Below are positions 8,334 through 17,374 of a DNA stretch of 33,292 nt, in pieces. How positions within the stretch are numbered: position 1 is the stretch's first letter; the number at the start of each line of letters is the position of its first letter. The position numbers were made by a program, and so were the translations under genes. Source of the stretch: Methylococcaceae bacterium (GTDB lineage Bacteria; Pseudomonadota; Gammaproteobacteria; Methylococcales; Methylococcaceae); NCBI GenBank assembly GCA_028711365.1, contig JAQTSI010000011.1:1-33292 (forward strand), given 5' to 3'. The notes under the pieces are model-generated. The model was not told where the DNA came from, ran no database searches, and saw nothing but the letters and a program-made list of their open reading frames with translations.

Positions 8334-11300
8334 GCGTCATGCTGAATCCTCCCATCCGCATTTTTCTCGGCATGTTGCTGGCATTAACGACGGTTTCGTC
8401 GTCGGCGGGCGACGCGGTCGAGGAATTGCTTAGCAGCGCGCGCTTGTGGGAGGCCAACAAGCGGGAAGATCTGGCCCGCACGGCGCTGGAAAAAGCCTTG
8501 TTGATCAGCCCGCTCCATCCTCAAGCCATGCTGATGTTGGGGTTGATGGAATTGAAATCGGAGCGGATCGAACAGGTTGGCCAGCGGCTCAAGCAATTGC
8601 AAAGCGCCCATCCCGGCGATCCTGCGGCCCGTCAACTGGAAGATGCTTATCGCATCGCCACCACGGATCGCAAGGCCATGGCCAGGGCTCGCCTGCTGGC
8701 CCGCACCGGCAAGAACGAAGAAGCGATGGCCGCAATGCGCGATTTATACCCCAAGGGACCGCCCGGCGGCGAGTTGGGCACCGAGTACTACCGGCTATTG
8801 GCGAGCACCGAAAAAAACCGCAAGGAGGCCATGGCCGGGCTGGAGCGCTTGATCAGGGAGTCGGCCGACGACCTACGCCCCCGCCTGGCCCTGGCCGATC
8901 TGCTCATCGACCAATCGGCAAGCCGGTTGCAGGGCATCCGCTTGGCCGCTTCCTTGGCTCGGCAGGATGAATTGAACCACCAAGAGGTGTTGGGCGTCTG
9001 GCGCAGAGGTTTGAACAAGCTGGATCTCGACCCGGCGAACGAGAGCTTATACCGCGACTATCTGGCCCAGGATCCGCTGGATCAACTCATTCAACAACGG
9101 CTGAAGGAGGTAGCCGATCCCTCGTTGAAAGCGCGCAGAGCCGCCGCTGGCAAAGGGCGCAAGTCCGCCGGACCCGACAGTTGGGATTTGATCAAAGCCG
9201 CCAAAAAAGCCCAAGAAAGAGGCCGTTTGCAAGAAGCCGAGAATCTGGCATTGAAAGCGCTGAAGCTTCGGCCCGGCGAGTTGGAAGCCATGATCACCCT
9301 CGCCGGCATCCATGTCGACAAGCGCGATCAGGCCAAAGCCGAAGCGCTGTATCGGCAGGTTTTAAGGCGCGATCATGCCAATGACAGGGCCCTGCGAGGC
9401 ATGATCAAACTGCTGTCGGAAAGCGGCAGGCGTAGTGCCGCCATCGATTTCCTCGAGGCTTTCGCCGGCGCCAATCCCAGCAAAGCGGGGGCTGTCGCCT
9501 CGATGAGGGCCGGCTTGCTGCGCGCCGAAGCGGACGATTTTCTGAACTCGGGCCAAATGGCCAAGGCCGTGGAAACACTGGAAAAGGGTTTGCGGTTGGC
9601 GCCAGTTGACCCCTGGTTGCGCTTCGATCTGGCCAGGCTTTATGTTCGTCAAGGTTTGGTTCAGCCGGCTCGAAAGCTCATGGAGCAGGATCCGGCTGCG
9701 GTAGACCCGCAGGCAATCTATGCCCAGGCCCTGTTCCTGGCGGGGATCGATGATGAAGCGGCGGCTTTGGTGGCGTTGGAGCGGATTGCGCCAGCCCGGC
9801 GCAATGAATCCATGACGGGCCTATATCGCCGAACCCAAGTGCGCTTGCGCGCGAAACAGGCCCGCGATGCCCAGATGCAGGGGGATCAGGCCGTGGTGTC
9901 GCGCCTGTTGCAGGAGGCGGAAAAAATCGCCGAATCGGAGCCTGAACTGTTGTGGTCAGTGGCGGGCGCTAGGGTGGAAAGGGGGGAAGTGGAACGTGGC
10001 TTGGCGCTGGGAAGACGTCTGTTGGCCGAGGGCTCGCCCGGTACGGAATCCCGTTTGCACTATGCCCGACTGTTGAATGCGGCCGAACGTGACGATGAGT
10101 TGGCCGACATGCTCGAACAGACCGAACCGGATCAACTACCCGCCCATCGGCAAGCGGACTGGCTGTCCCTGCGGGCATCCCTGGCTATCCGCCGCGCCAG
10201 GGTCAAGCAAGGTTTGGGCGAATATGGACAGGCACTGGAACTGTTGAACTCGGCCTTACGCCTGCAGCCGAATGATGGGCGACTGCTGGCGGCGCAAGCC
10301 GAGTTGTACGATGTGATGGGCAGGCGCAAGGAGGCGAGAGCCATCTTGCGACGAGTCATCGAATCGAATCCTGCCGATTATGACGCCCGTTTGAGCAAGG
10401 CTAAATTGGACCGGCGGATGGGCAATGCCGGGGAAGCCTTGCGCGAGTTGAATGTTTTGCGCAGCCTGGCACCCGAGGATGACGTGGATACCCGGTTGGG
10501 CATCGCCAGGCAATTGGTGGCGCTGGAACGGTACGACGAAGCCAGGCAAGTGACCGAGATGCTGAATCAAAGGCGACCGAATGATGCGAAAGTGTTGCTG
10601 CAATCGGGCCGGGTCGAAAAAGAGGCGAGCGATTATGATCAGGCTTTGGTCTTGTTTCGCCAGGCCCGGAAACTGGAAATTCCCGATGCCCAGCGTTCGG
10701 GCGCGACCGCGGGCCAGACCGGCGGGCTATCGCCGGCAACCGAGGAGATCCAGTCCATCGAACGACGACGTTACGGGTTCTTATCGGCCGGCTTCGATCA
10801 GCGTCAACTGAGCGGAACCCCGGGTTTATCCGAAATCACCGACGAGGAGTATCCCCTGTTGTTTCGTTATCCCTTAGGCTATCGAGGCCACTGGTTCATC
10901 CAGATGGACTATTCCACCGTATCGGCGGGACAATTGCCTCTGTACCGTTTCGACGATGCGGGATTGTTCGGAAAAATCCAGGCCCTGGGTCAGAACCATT
11001 TGAAAGGGGTTTCCGACCAGTCGGCGAGTGGAGTGGATTTTGGCATCGGTTATCAGAACGATGATTGGCGTTTCGACATCGGCTCCAGTCCCCAAGGCTT
11101 CCCGGTCAGCTATCTGGTCGGCGGCATCAAGAAAAAAGGAAGCATCGGCGATGCTTACTATTCCCTGGATCTCGCTCGCCGCCCGGTTCCCAATAGCCTG
11201 ATTTCCTATGCCGGTGCGCGCGATCCGGTCACCGGGGATGTGTGGGGGGGCGTGCGCCGCAACGGTCTGGATTTCTATTCCGGCTACGATGATGGCCGCC

Positions 11301-11914
11301 TGGGTTTATTCCTCCAGGGCGGAGCGCATTACCTCGATGGCGAGCATGTCAAATCGAATCGGGACCTGATGTTGCGCGGCGGCGCCGATTGGGCCTTCAT
11401 CGATACCCATGACATGCGTCTGACGGCGGGTTTTGCCCTGATGTACTGGAATTTTGCGAATAATCAAAGGTTTTATACCTTTGGCCATGGCGGTTACTGG
11501 AGTCCGCAGGACTACCAATCCATCGCCTTCCCTTTGCAATGGAGCGGCCGTTTTGGTGCTTTGTCTTATTTGCTGAGGGGATCTTATTCCTTTTCGGTCT
11601 CCCAAGAGAAGGATGCGGATTTCTATCCCAACGATAGCGGTTTGCAGGCGATGGCGGAAAAAAATCCCCTGCCATCGGGGTATTCCAGACCCGTATACGG
11701 CGGCAGCGACGGCAGCGGCACCGGCTACTCAATCATGGGAATCCTGGAATATCAGGTCGATCCCCATCTGTTCCTAGGCGCTCGGTATGAACTGGCGCGC
11801 TCGCCCTACTACACGCCCAATTACATGACTTTCTACTTTCGTTATGCCTTCGAACCGCGTACCGAAGAGATTCCTTTCCCACCCAAACCCATCAGACCTT
11901 ACTACACCTATTGA
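8330..11914 (+). CDS. bcsC: Cellulose export outer-membrane protein BcsC (TPR plus beta-barrel)
   Basis: A 1194-aa exporter: periplasmic TPR superhelix followed by an outer-membrane barrel that lets the glucan out. A signal peptide is seen ('IFLGMLLALTTVSSSAGDA'). Helical TPR-like repeats run to about residue 790 (for example 'AENLALKALKLRPGELEAMI' and 'ALELLNSALRLQPNDGRLLA'). The C-terminal third is aromatic-rich with alternating strands and ends 'FYFRYAFEP...IRPYYTY', as expected for the BCSC_C barrel. Length is near that of E. coli BcsC (1157 aa). The start overlaps the bcsZ stop (ATGA), so it is translationally coupled. Confidence 0.95.
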   Translation: MSVMLNPPIRIFLGMLLALTTVSSSAGDAVEELLSSARLWEANKREDLARTALEKALLISPLHPQAMLMLGLMELKSERIEQVGQRLKQLQSAHPGDPAARQLEDAYRIATTDRKAMARARLLARTGKNEEAMAAMRDLYPKGPPGGELGTEYYRLLASTEKNRKEAMAGLERLIRESADDLRPRLALADLLIDQSASRLQGIRLAASLARQDELNHQEVLGVWRRGLNKLDLDPANESLYRDYLAQDPLDQLIQQRLKEVADPSLKARRAAAGKGRKSAGPDSWDLIKAAKKAQERGRLQEAENLALKALKLRPGELEAMITLAGIHVDKRDQAKAEALYRQVLRRDHANDRALRGMIKLLSESGRRSAAIDFLEAFAGANPSKAGAVASMRAGLLRAEADDFLNSGQMAKAVETLEKGLRLAPVDPWLRFDLARLYVRQGLVQPARKLMEQDPAAVDPQAIYAQALFLAGIDDEAAALVALERIAPARRNESMTGLYRRTQVRLRAKQARDAQMQGDQAVVSRLLQEAEKIAESEPELLWSVAGARVERGEVERGLALGRRLLAEGSPGTESRLHYARLLNAAERDDELADMLEQTEPDQLPAHRQADWLSLRASLAIRRARVKQGLGEYGQALELLNSALRLQPNDGRLLAAQAELYDVMGRRKEARAILRRVIESNPADYDARLSKAKLDRRMGNAGEALRELNVLRSLAPEDDVDTRLGIARQLVALERYDEARQVTEMLNQRRPNDAKVLLQSGRVEKEASDYDQALVLFRQARKLEIPDAQRSGATAGQTGGLSPATEEIQSIERRRYGFLSAGFDQRQLSGTPGLSEITDEEYPLLFRYPLGYRGHWFIQMDYSTVSAGQLPLYRFDDAGLFGKIQALGQNHLKGVSDQSASGVDFGIGYQNDDWRFDIGSSPQGFPVSYLVGGIKKKGSIGDAYYSLDLARRPVPNSLISYAGARDPVTGDVWGGVRRNGLDFYSGYDDGRLGLFLQGGAHYLDGEHVKSNRDLMLRGGADWAFIDTHDMRLTAGFALMYWNFANNQRFYTFGHGGYWSPQDYQSIAFPLQWSGRFGALSYLLRGSYSFSVSQEKDADFYPNDSGLQAMAEKNPLPSGYSRPVYGGSDGSGTGYSIMGILEYQVDPHLFLGARYELARSPYYTPNYMTFYFRYAFEPRTEEIPFPPKPIRPYYTY

Positions 11915-11920
11915 GTTCTC

Positions 11921-12124
11921 ATGAAACCAAGAACCCTGCCCGATGATATCGCTGCCCTGCTCGCCACGCTGAAGCAGGATTTCGAGTTCCGCGAAATTTC
12001 CCGGGATGAAGAAGCGCAGGCGATCATCGCCCGCTGGCCTTTGTTCCGGCGGCTGGCACGGCGTCAGGCTAGGGTAGAGTCCGCCAACGGCATCGAGAAA
12101 TCCGGGGAGGAAAGTCCAAGATGA
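11921..12124 (+). CDS. BcsR-like small cellulose regulator
   Basis: A 67-aa protein six bases after bcsC. The core 'TLPDDIAALLATLKQDFEFREISRDEEA...IARWPLFRRLA' follows the pattern of E. coli BcsR (62 aa), which has 'DTLPD...DIVALKQAF...DISQREQ...KRWPLLAEFA'. BcsR partners BcsQ in the E. coli inner-membrane Bcs complex, and bcsQ is present three genes downstream. The C-terminal tail 'ARRQARVESANGIEKSGEESPR' is charged and probably disordered. I infer function from pattern and context; the short length limits certainty, and the unrelated BcsP-type small proteins are an alternative. In E. coli bcsR sits directly before bcsQ, but here bcsE and bcsF separate them. Confidence 0.7.
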   Translation: MKPRTLPDDIAALLATLKQDFEFREISRDEEAQAIIARWPLFRRLARRQARVESANGIEKSGEESPR

Positions 12125-12163
12125 TCGCCTGTGATCCGATGAACCGAGGGAACGTTTATCCAG

Positions 12164-13879
12164 ATGATTTTTTCCCGGCGTGAAAAGCTGTCGGCTCTGT
12201 CGATAGGGGTACGAGATCTTCCCGTCGCAGTGGGCTTGTTGCGGCCGGGTAATTTGTATGCCGTGGGGGTCAGGAATGCGCAGGCGCGCCGATTATTGAT
12301 CGCCAATACCGCCAGCAGGGCTTTGCAACAGGGGGCGAAGGTGGCGATCATCTCGGCGCAACCGGCAGACCAAGTGGAATTCCTCTTGGCGCTGGATGCG
12401 GAAGTCGATCGGGCAGTCGAAGCCGGCAGCTTGTGCTTCTTCAGTCAACTGGAGGATTATGCCGTCAAGCTGGAGCGCCATGGCGCCGACCGTTTCCTGA
12501 CCGAGTTGGAGGATAGTGGTTTGCAAGCCGGCACTCTCCTGCTACTGGATGGCGCCAACCGGCTTTTTTCTGGCCACGATAGGGTCAAAGCCTCAACCCA
12601 AGCGCGTCTTTATTGCGATTGGTTCAGGGGCAGGCGAATGATCGGGATCTTTTGCTTTGCTGATTTTTCCTTGCCGGAATCGGCCGCGAACCGATTGAAA
12701 AATCTGGGTGATATTTTCTCGGGAAAAAGCGAACTGAAATCGGACCAGGGACGGTTCATCTGGGACGTCACTTACTGGGAAACCGAGAACGGTGTGGTGA
12801 GGGGAAGGGAATTCGGCGTTTATTGTGATCCGTCCGGAAAACATCTGGTCGCGAATGGCCTGGAGATCGACACCATGGCGCAAAGTCTGATCAAAGCCCC
12901 GGACGAGAGACGGGTTATCCTCACCGCCCATGCGCTGGACATGTCCGTTCATATACCCGAGGGATGGAAGGTGGTGGCGGGATATGCAGAAATATTGGCC
13001 GCTGCATGCGATACCATAGCCGCCACGATCGTACTCCATTTCGAACGGCATGAGGAGTTCCAGGAATTGGCCTATGTCGTCCATAGTCTCAGAATGGTGG
13101 CGGGGCGGGGGATAAAACTCATCGTTTGGGAAAAGGGCGAGCGGTTGCGCTATAGCCAGGCATCGTTGCTGACGGGATTGGGCGTCAACCTGGTGCTCTA
13201 CAAGGAACAGGGCATGTCCAAACTCCTGCTGGCGATCGAAGATCTGCAGGGGGTTTGTTTCATACATTGCCTGGAGCAGGATTTCGAATCCGCCGTGAAG
13301 GCAGCGACGCCGATGGTGAAGGGGGGGTATCTTCCGCCCAAAGCATTCGGCAATGCGGTATCGTTGGCCTTGAACCAGCGCACGTCGATGCAGCATGTCC
13401 TGGTATGCCTGCGCCTGTCGCCGGAAATCGCCCATATCGATGCCTTGCTGGCCTGTCGGATCGAAAGACCGGGCGATTTCCTGAGCGCGGACGAAACTCA
13501 GGTCTATCTGTTTTTGTTTGGCTGTCCGGAATCGGACATCGATACCATCCTGGATAGGATCATGGCCTTGCCGGTGGAAGAATTGTTCCTCGAACAGGCG
13601 CGCTATACTTCCCGCGAACTGATCGCGAAAATCGTCGATGACTTTGTCGCAAGGGCGGAGCACCAAGCTTTTACCGATTTTTCCCTGCAACTGCGCAAGC
13701 CTGAATCAAAGGCCGCGCCATCGACCGAAAAACTTGCGCTCGAAAATCCAACCGAAGATCAGACCCGCCACAGGGAATCTGCGAACGGAACAATGGCGGC
13801 CCCAAGGTGCGCGCCGGGAGGAAAGCGCAGCATCGCTCCCTGCTGCTTGTTGTTGCGAAAGGCGATATTCAGGCCATGA
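12164..13879 (+). CDS. bcsE: Cellulose biosynthesis protein BcsE, c-di-GMP-binding GIL domain
   Basis: A 571-aa cytosolic regulator. BcsE binds c-di-GMP through its GIL domain, and with BcsF, BcsR and BcsQ it boosts BcsA activity. The N-terminal half looks like a degenerate RecA/receiver-type fold ('LYAVGVRNAQARRLLIANTA'). The GIL region is clear: 'HSLRMVAGRGIKLIVWEKGERLRY' (308-330), 'LLTGLGVNLVLYKE' (335-348) and the I-site-like RxGD motif 'RPGD' at 435-438. The last ~70 residues after the conserved part are low complexity, and the extreme end ('RCAPGGKRSIAPCCLLLRKAIFRP') looks poorly conserved. The stop overlaps bcsF by 4 bp. GAGGG lies 13 nt before the ATG, a long spacing. Confidence 0.9.
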   Translation: MIFSRREKLSALSIGVRDLPVAVGLLRPGNLYAVGVRNAQARRLLIANTASRALQQGAKVAIISAQPADQVEFLLALDAEVDRAVEAGSLCFFSQLEDYAVKLERHGADRFLTELEDSGLQAGTLLLLDGANRLFSGHDRVKASTQARLYCDWFRGRRMIGIFCFADFSLPESAANRLKNLGDIFSGKSELKSDQGRFIWDVTYWETENGVVRGREFGVYCDPSGKHLVANGLEIDTMAQSLIKAPDERRVILTAHALDMSVHIPEGWKVVAGYAEILAAACDTIAATIVLHFERHEEFQELAYVVHSLRMVAGRGIKLIVWEKGERLRYSQASLLTGLGVNLVLYKEQGMSKLLLAIEDLQGVCFIHCLEQDFESAVKAATPMVKGGYLPPKAFGNAVSLALNQRTSMQHVLVCLRLSPEIAHIDALLACRIERPGDFLSADETQVYLFLFGCPESDIDTILDRIMALPVEELFLEQARYTSRELIAKIVDDFVARAEHQAFTDFSLQLRKPESKAAPSTEKLALENPTEDQTRHRESANGTMAAPRCAPGGKRSIAPCCLLLRKAIFRP

Positions 13880-14064
13880 GAAGTGAGAGTATCCATGCCT
13901 TGCTGGGGCAATTGCTGAATTATTCCATGGCGGGACTGCTGGCTTTTTTTGTCGTTCTGACAGTCTTTCGATTCGTCACCTCGATACGTCTACCCGGGGG
14001 AATGCGAAAACTGTTCAGAAAGCGCAGGGAGCCTATTTTTATTCGGGTATATCGGCCGAAATAA
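13876..14064 (+). CDS. bcsF: BcsF-like single-pass membrane protein
   Basis: A 62-aa protein with one transmembrane helix ('YSMAGLLAFFVVLTVFRFVTSI') followed by a basic tail ('MRKLFRKRREPIFIRVYRPK'). E. coli BcsF (63 aa) has the same layout and recruits BcsE to the membrane. I chose the inner ATG at 13876 rather than the track start at 13807. It overlaps the bcsE stop exactly (ATGA), gives the family length, and removes an implausible N-terminus. The position directly after bcsE matches the E. coli bcsE-bcsF order. The call rests on size, topology and context, because sequence identity in this family is low. Confidence 0.8.
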   Translation: MRSESIHALLGQLLNYSMAGLLAFFVVLTVFRFVTSIRLPGGMRKLFRKRREPIFIRVYRPK

Positions 14065-14098
14065 TGGGTCATTTCCATGGTTTTCAAGGTTCGATAGC

Positions 14099-14875
14099 AT
14101 GTATATCGTTGCCCTCGTTTCTACCCAGGGTGGTGTGGGGAAAACCACCATCACGGCCAATCTCGCGGCCGCCATCGGCAAGCGCGGTCATGCGGTGCTG
14201 GCGTTGGACTGGGACCCTGCCAATCGGTTAGGGCTGCATCTCGGCCTGGATCAAGCGCCTCTTCAGGGGCTCGCACAGCAGTCGGTCAGCGGAGGACATT
14301 GGAACGAAGCGGCTTACCACAATTCGGACAATGTGGATTTTTTGCCTTTCGGACAACTCTGCGAGGAGAGCCGGCTGGCATTCGAGCGTTTGCTGTGCGG
14401 GGACAAACTATGGCTGGCCCGGCGGCTGGAGGAACTCGAATACCCCCGGAACGGCGTGGTGCTGGTGGACACGATGCGGGCTCCCTCCCCCTATCTTACC
14501 CAGGCCTTGCAAGTGGCGGATCGGGTGCTGTCCGTAATGACGCCCGCCCCCACTTTTCAGCTCGACATCGAGGCCATGGAGAAATTCCTCATCGAGTTGG
14601 GCGAGGGCCATTCCCTACTCCTACGCCAGAATTATTTGCTGAACCAGGTCGATACGACGAGGCGGCTGACGCGAGAGATTATCACGGTTTTGCACGCCCA
14701 ACTGGAGCAGCGTTTGCTTCGTTACATGATCCACCGGGATGAAGCGGTGCCGGAAGCCATCGCTTGCAACGCCAGTGTGGCCGACCATGCGCCCTTGGGG
14801 CAAGCCGACCATGATTTTCAAGGACTGGCCTCGTGGTTGCTGGCCCAGGCCGACGGCGAAGGCCCCCTGCCATGA
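14099..14875 (+). CDS. bcsQ: BcsQ, MinD/ParA-like ATPase of the cellulose complex
   Basis: A 258-aa SIMIBI-class ATPase that assembles with BcsR and supports BcsA. The deviant Walker A 'STQGGVGKTTITANLAAAIG' is at residues 8-27, the switch-type 'LALDWDPANRLGLHLGLD' follows, and later 'DNVDFLPFGQL' and 'RYMIHRDEAVPEAIA' match E. coli BcsQ ('LDLLPFGQL', 'MLIHRDEAMAE'). The P-loop here has the normal Lys, whereas the E. coli K-12 protein reads GGVGTTT. The stop overlaps the bcsA start (ATGA), so BcsQ and BcsA are likely made in coupled fashion, mirroring bcsQ-bcsA adjacency in E. coli. Confidence 0.93.
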   Translation: MYIVALVSTQGGVGKTTITANLAAAIGKRGHAVLALDWDPANRLGLHLGLDQAPLQGLAQQSVSGGHWNEAAYHNSDNVDFLPFGQLCEESRLAFERLLCGDKLWLARRLEELEYPRNGVVLVDTMRAPSPYLTQALQVADRVLSVMTPAPTFQLDIEAMEKFLIELGEGHSLLLRQNYLLNQVDTTRRLTREIITVLHAQLEQRLLRYMIHRDEAVPEAIACNASVADHAPLGQADHDFQGLASWLLAQADGEGPLP

Positions 14876-17352
14876 AGCCGGGCGGCTTGATCGGGTTCCT
14901 GGCCGGACGACTTGGGGTGGCAGACCCCGCCCGAATCGGGTCATGGCTGCTGCGTGTCTTCGTATTGCCGCCGCGAATGAAACAAGCCGGTCGGCAAGGA
15001 GAGAGCCTGAGCGGGAATGTGGCGATCAACCGGATGATCGCCGTCTGGGCCGGAGCGCTTGGGGTGAACGATATGCTCGATCCAGGGGCCTGGATATTGC
15101 GCATTTTCATCCTGCCGCCTGCCCGGGAAGCCGGTTTGACCGGCTGGCTGCAAGCCGGCTTCGTCAGAGCGCGCCGATGGGTGAGCGAGCGCTTTTCGCC
15201 GCGGCGTTATGCCCGGCTGGTTTCCAGGCTGGAAACCGCTGGCATCGAATGGATGGATACCGGCGGCGTGGCTTTGCGCATCTTCCTGGGCTTGTTGGCC
15301 GGCTCATTCCTGCTGCTCGTCATCACCACGCCGTTGAATGGCGGCGAACAAGCGCGGTTTTTTCTAGTCACCTGGATGCTCGCCTTGCTGGTGCGGCGGC
15401 TGCCGGGAGACTTGCCGGGCGTGATCCTGATCATGTTGTCCTTCCTGGCGGCGTTGCGTTATGGCTGGTGGCGGATCACCAGCAGCATACCGCAGGGCTT
15501 CGGCATGGATTGGCTGTTCGGCATGGTCCTGCTGGCTGCCGAAATCTATACCTGGTTGATTTTGGTGCTGGGTTATGTGCAAACCATCATGCCGTTGCGC
15601 CGGCAGCCTGCGCCATTGCCCACCGATCCCGGTGACTGGCCAACGGTGGACGTTTTCATACCCACCTACAACGAACCCTTGAAGGTAGTGAAGACCACCG
15701 TGTACGGCGCGCAGAGCATCGATTGGCCGAAGGACAAACTCAACGTCTATCTCCTCGACGACGGCAGGCGCGAGGCGTTTCGCCAGTTCGCCGAACAGGC
15801 CGGTGTGGGTTACATCATCCGGAAGGACAACGCCCATGCCAAGGCCGGTAATCTGAATCATGCTTTGCGCTTGACGAAGGGCGAGTATATCGCCGTGTTC
15901 GATTGCGATCATATCCCTACCCGGGCGTTTCTTCAGTTATCCATGGGGTGGTTTTTGCGCGATCCTCATTGCGCGATGGCGCAGACACCTCACCATTTCT
16001 ATTCGGCAGACGCCTTCGAACGCAATTTGTCCACCCTTTACCGGGTTCCCAGTGAAAATACCCTGTTCTATCGTTTGGTTCAGGATGGCAACGATCTTTG
16101 GAATGCGGCGTTTTTTTGCGGTTCCTGCGCCATACTCAAGCCCACGCCATTGGAAGAAATCGGTGGCATTGCCGTCGAGACGGTTACGGAAGATGCACAT
16201 ACCGCGCTCAAGCTGCATCGGCGCGGTTATAACAGCGTCTACCTCAACATTCCTCTTGCTGCGGGGCTTGCCACCGAGAGCCTTGCCAGCCATATCGGTC
16301 AGTGGATTCGCTGGGCCCGGGGGATGGTGCAGATTTTTCGCATCGACAATCCCTTGCTGGGCAGGGGATTGTCCTTCTTCCAGCGTCTTTGCTATTGCAA
16401 TGCGATGCTGTATTTCTTTCACGGCATCCCCCGGCTCATTTTTCTGCTGGCTCCGCTTGCCTATCTTGGCTTCGAATTGCACATCATCCACGCCGAGGCC
16501 AAGGTGCTGGTGTTCTATGTTCTGCCCTACCTCGTCCATGCCATCATGGCCAATGCGCGCATCCAGGGACAATACCGCCATTCTTTCTGGGCCGAGGTCT
16601 ATGAATCGGTGTTGGCCTGGTATATCGCCATACCTACCACGCTGGCCCTGTTCAAACCGAAGCTCGGGAAATTCAATGTGACGTCCAAAGGCGGTTTGAC
16701 CGAGCTATCTTTCTTCGATTGGGCCATCTCCAAACCCTATCTCCTGCTGTTGGGATGCAACCTCTTGGGGTTTCTGTTAGGAATCGGCCGTTTGCTATGG
16801 TGGAATACCCGTGAGATAAACGTCGTGCTGCTGAATCTCGCTTGGGTTTTGTTCAATCTCACCCTTTTGGGCGCGGCTTTGGGGGTGGCGACGGAGGCCC
16901 GCCAGGTCCGCCTGTCCCATCGCGTGGCGATGAGGCTGCCGGTCAGCCTGTATCTTCCCGACGGCAGGGTCTGGGCTTGTTGGACCTTGGACTATTCCAG
17001 CGGAGGCCTCAGCCTGGATTTTCCGAAGGCGCAAGTGCTGGAAGTGGGGCAAAAGGTGGCGGTGTCGCTGTCGCGAGGCGATCAGGAGTTCACCTTTCCC
17101 GGCCAGATAGTCCTGGCTCAGGGCAAACGCATCGGTCTGCGCTTTGCGGATTTGTCGCCGCAGGAAGAGGCCTGGCTGACGCAGTGCACCTTTGCCCGCG
17201 CCGACGCCTGGTGCAATTGGGTTGAGAACCAGCCGCCGGGCCGAGAATTGGCGGGATTTTGGGAAATCGTCGATTCTGCCCGTTACGGCTATGGACAATT
17301 GCTGCGCCGTTTCGTCCATACCCTGCGTGCCCCGCGCGGGCATGACGGGTAG
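14872..17352 (+). CDS. bcsA: Cellulose synthase catalytic subunit BcsA (UDP-glucose-forming beta-1,4-glucan, PilZ)
   Basis: An 826-aa GT2 processive synthase in the inner membrane, polymerising UDP-glucose to beta-1,4-glucan when c-di-GMP is bound. I moved the start from 14833 to 14872, where the ATG overlaps the bcsQ stop (ATGA). Catalytic motifs are all present: DDG (296-298), DCD (344-346), FFCGS (415-419), TED (439-441) and QxxRW as 'QWIRW' (477-481). The C-terminal PilZ domain keeps RxxxR (680-684, in 'RQVRLSHR') and DxSxxG 'DYSSGG' (707-712), so c-di-GMP control should be intact. Several TM helices flank the GT domain. The long N-terminus resembles the enterobacterial type and contains a repeated 'LGV.D....GxWxLRxFxLPP' motif (about 14-35 and 63-84). 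Confidence 0.97.
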   Translation: MKPGGLIGFLAGRLGVADPARIGSWLLRVFVLPPRMKQAGRQGESLSGNVAINRMIAVWAGALGVNDMLDPGAWILRIFILPPAREAGLTGWLQAGFVRARRWVSERFSPRRYARLVSRLETAGIEWMDTGGVALRIFLGLLAGSFLLLVITTPLNGGEQARFFLVTWMLALLVRRLPGDLPGVILIMLSFLAALRYGWWRITSSIPQGFGMDWLFGMVLLAAEIYTWLILVLGYVQTIMPLRRQPAPLPTDPGDWPTVDVFIPTYNEPLKVVKTTVYGAQSIDWPKDKLNVYLLDDGRREAFRQFAEQAGVGYIIRKDNAHAKAGNLNHALRLTKGEYIAVFDCDHIPTRAFLQLSMGWFLRDPHCAMAQTPHHFYSADAFERNLSTLYRVPSENTLFYRLVQDGNDLWNAAFFCGSCAILKPTPLEEIGGIAVETVTEDAHTALKLHRRGYNSVYLNIPLAAGLATESLASHIGQWIRWARGMVQIFRIDNPLLGRGLSFFQRLCYCNAMLYFFHGIPRLIFLLAPLAYLGFELHIIHAEAKVLVFYVLPYLVHAIMANARIQGQYRHSFWAEVYESVLAWYIAIPTTLALFKPKLGKFNVTSKGGLTELSFFDWAISKPYLLLLGCNLLGFLLGIGRLLWWNTREINVVLLNLAWVLFNLTLLGAALGVATEARQVRLSHRVAMRLPVSLYLPDGRVWACWTLDYSSGGLSLDFPKAQVLEVGQKVAVSLSRGDQEFTFPGQIVLAQGKRIGLRFADLSPQEEAWLTQCTFARADAWCNWVENQPPGRELAGFWEIVDSARYGYGQLLRRFVHTLRAPRGHDG

Positions 17353-17374
17353 TTTGGCCGCCGGGAAACACCCC

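Noticed and set aside
12593-13690. 365-aa minus-strand ORF
   Set aside because: Antisense to bcsE, which has GIL-domain signatures; no domain is visible in the reverse frame.
13807-13875. Longer N-terminus for BcsF
   Set aside because: The inner ATG at 13876 overlaps the bcsE stop and gives the family size; the extra 23 residues are bcsE sequence in another frame.
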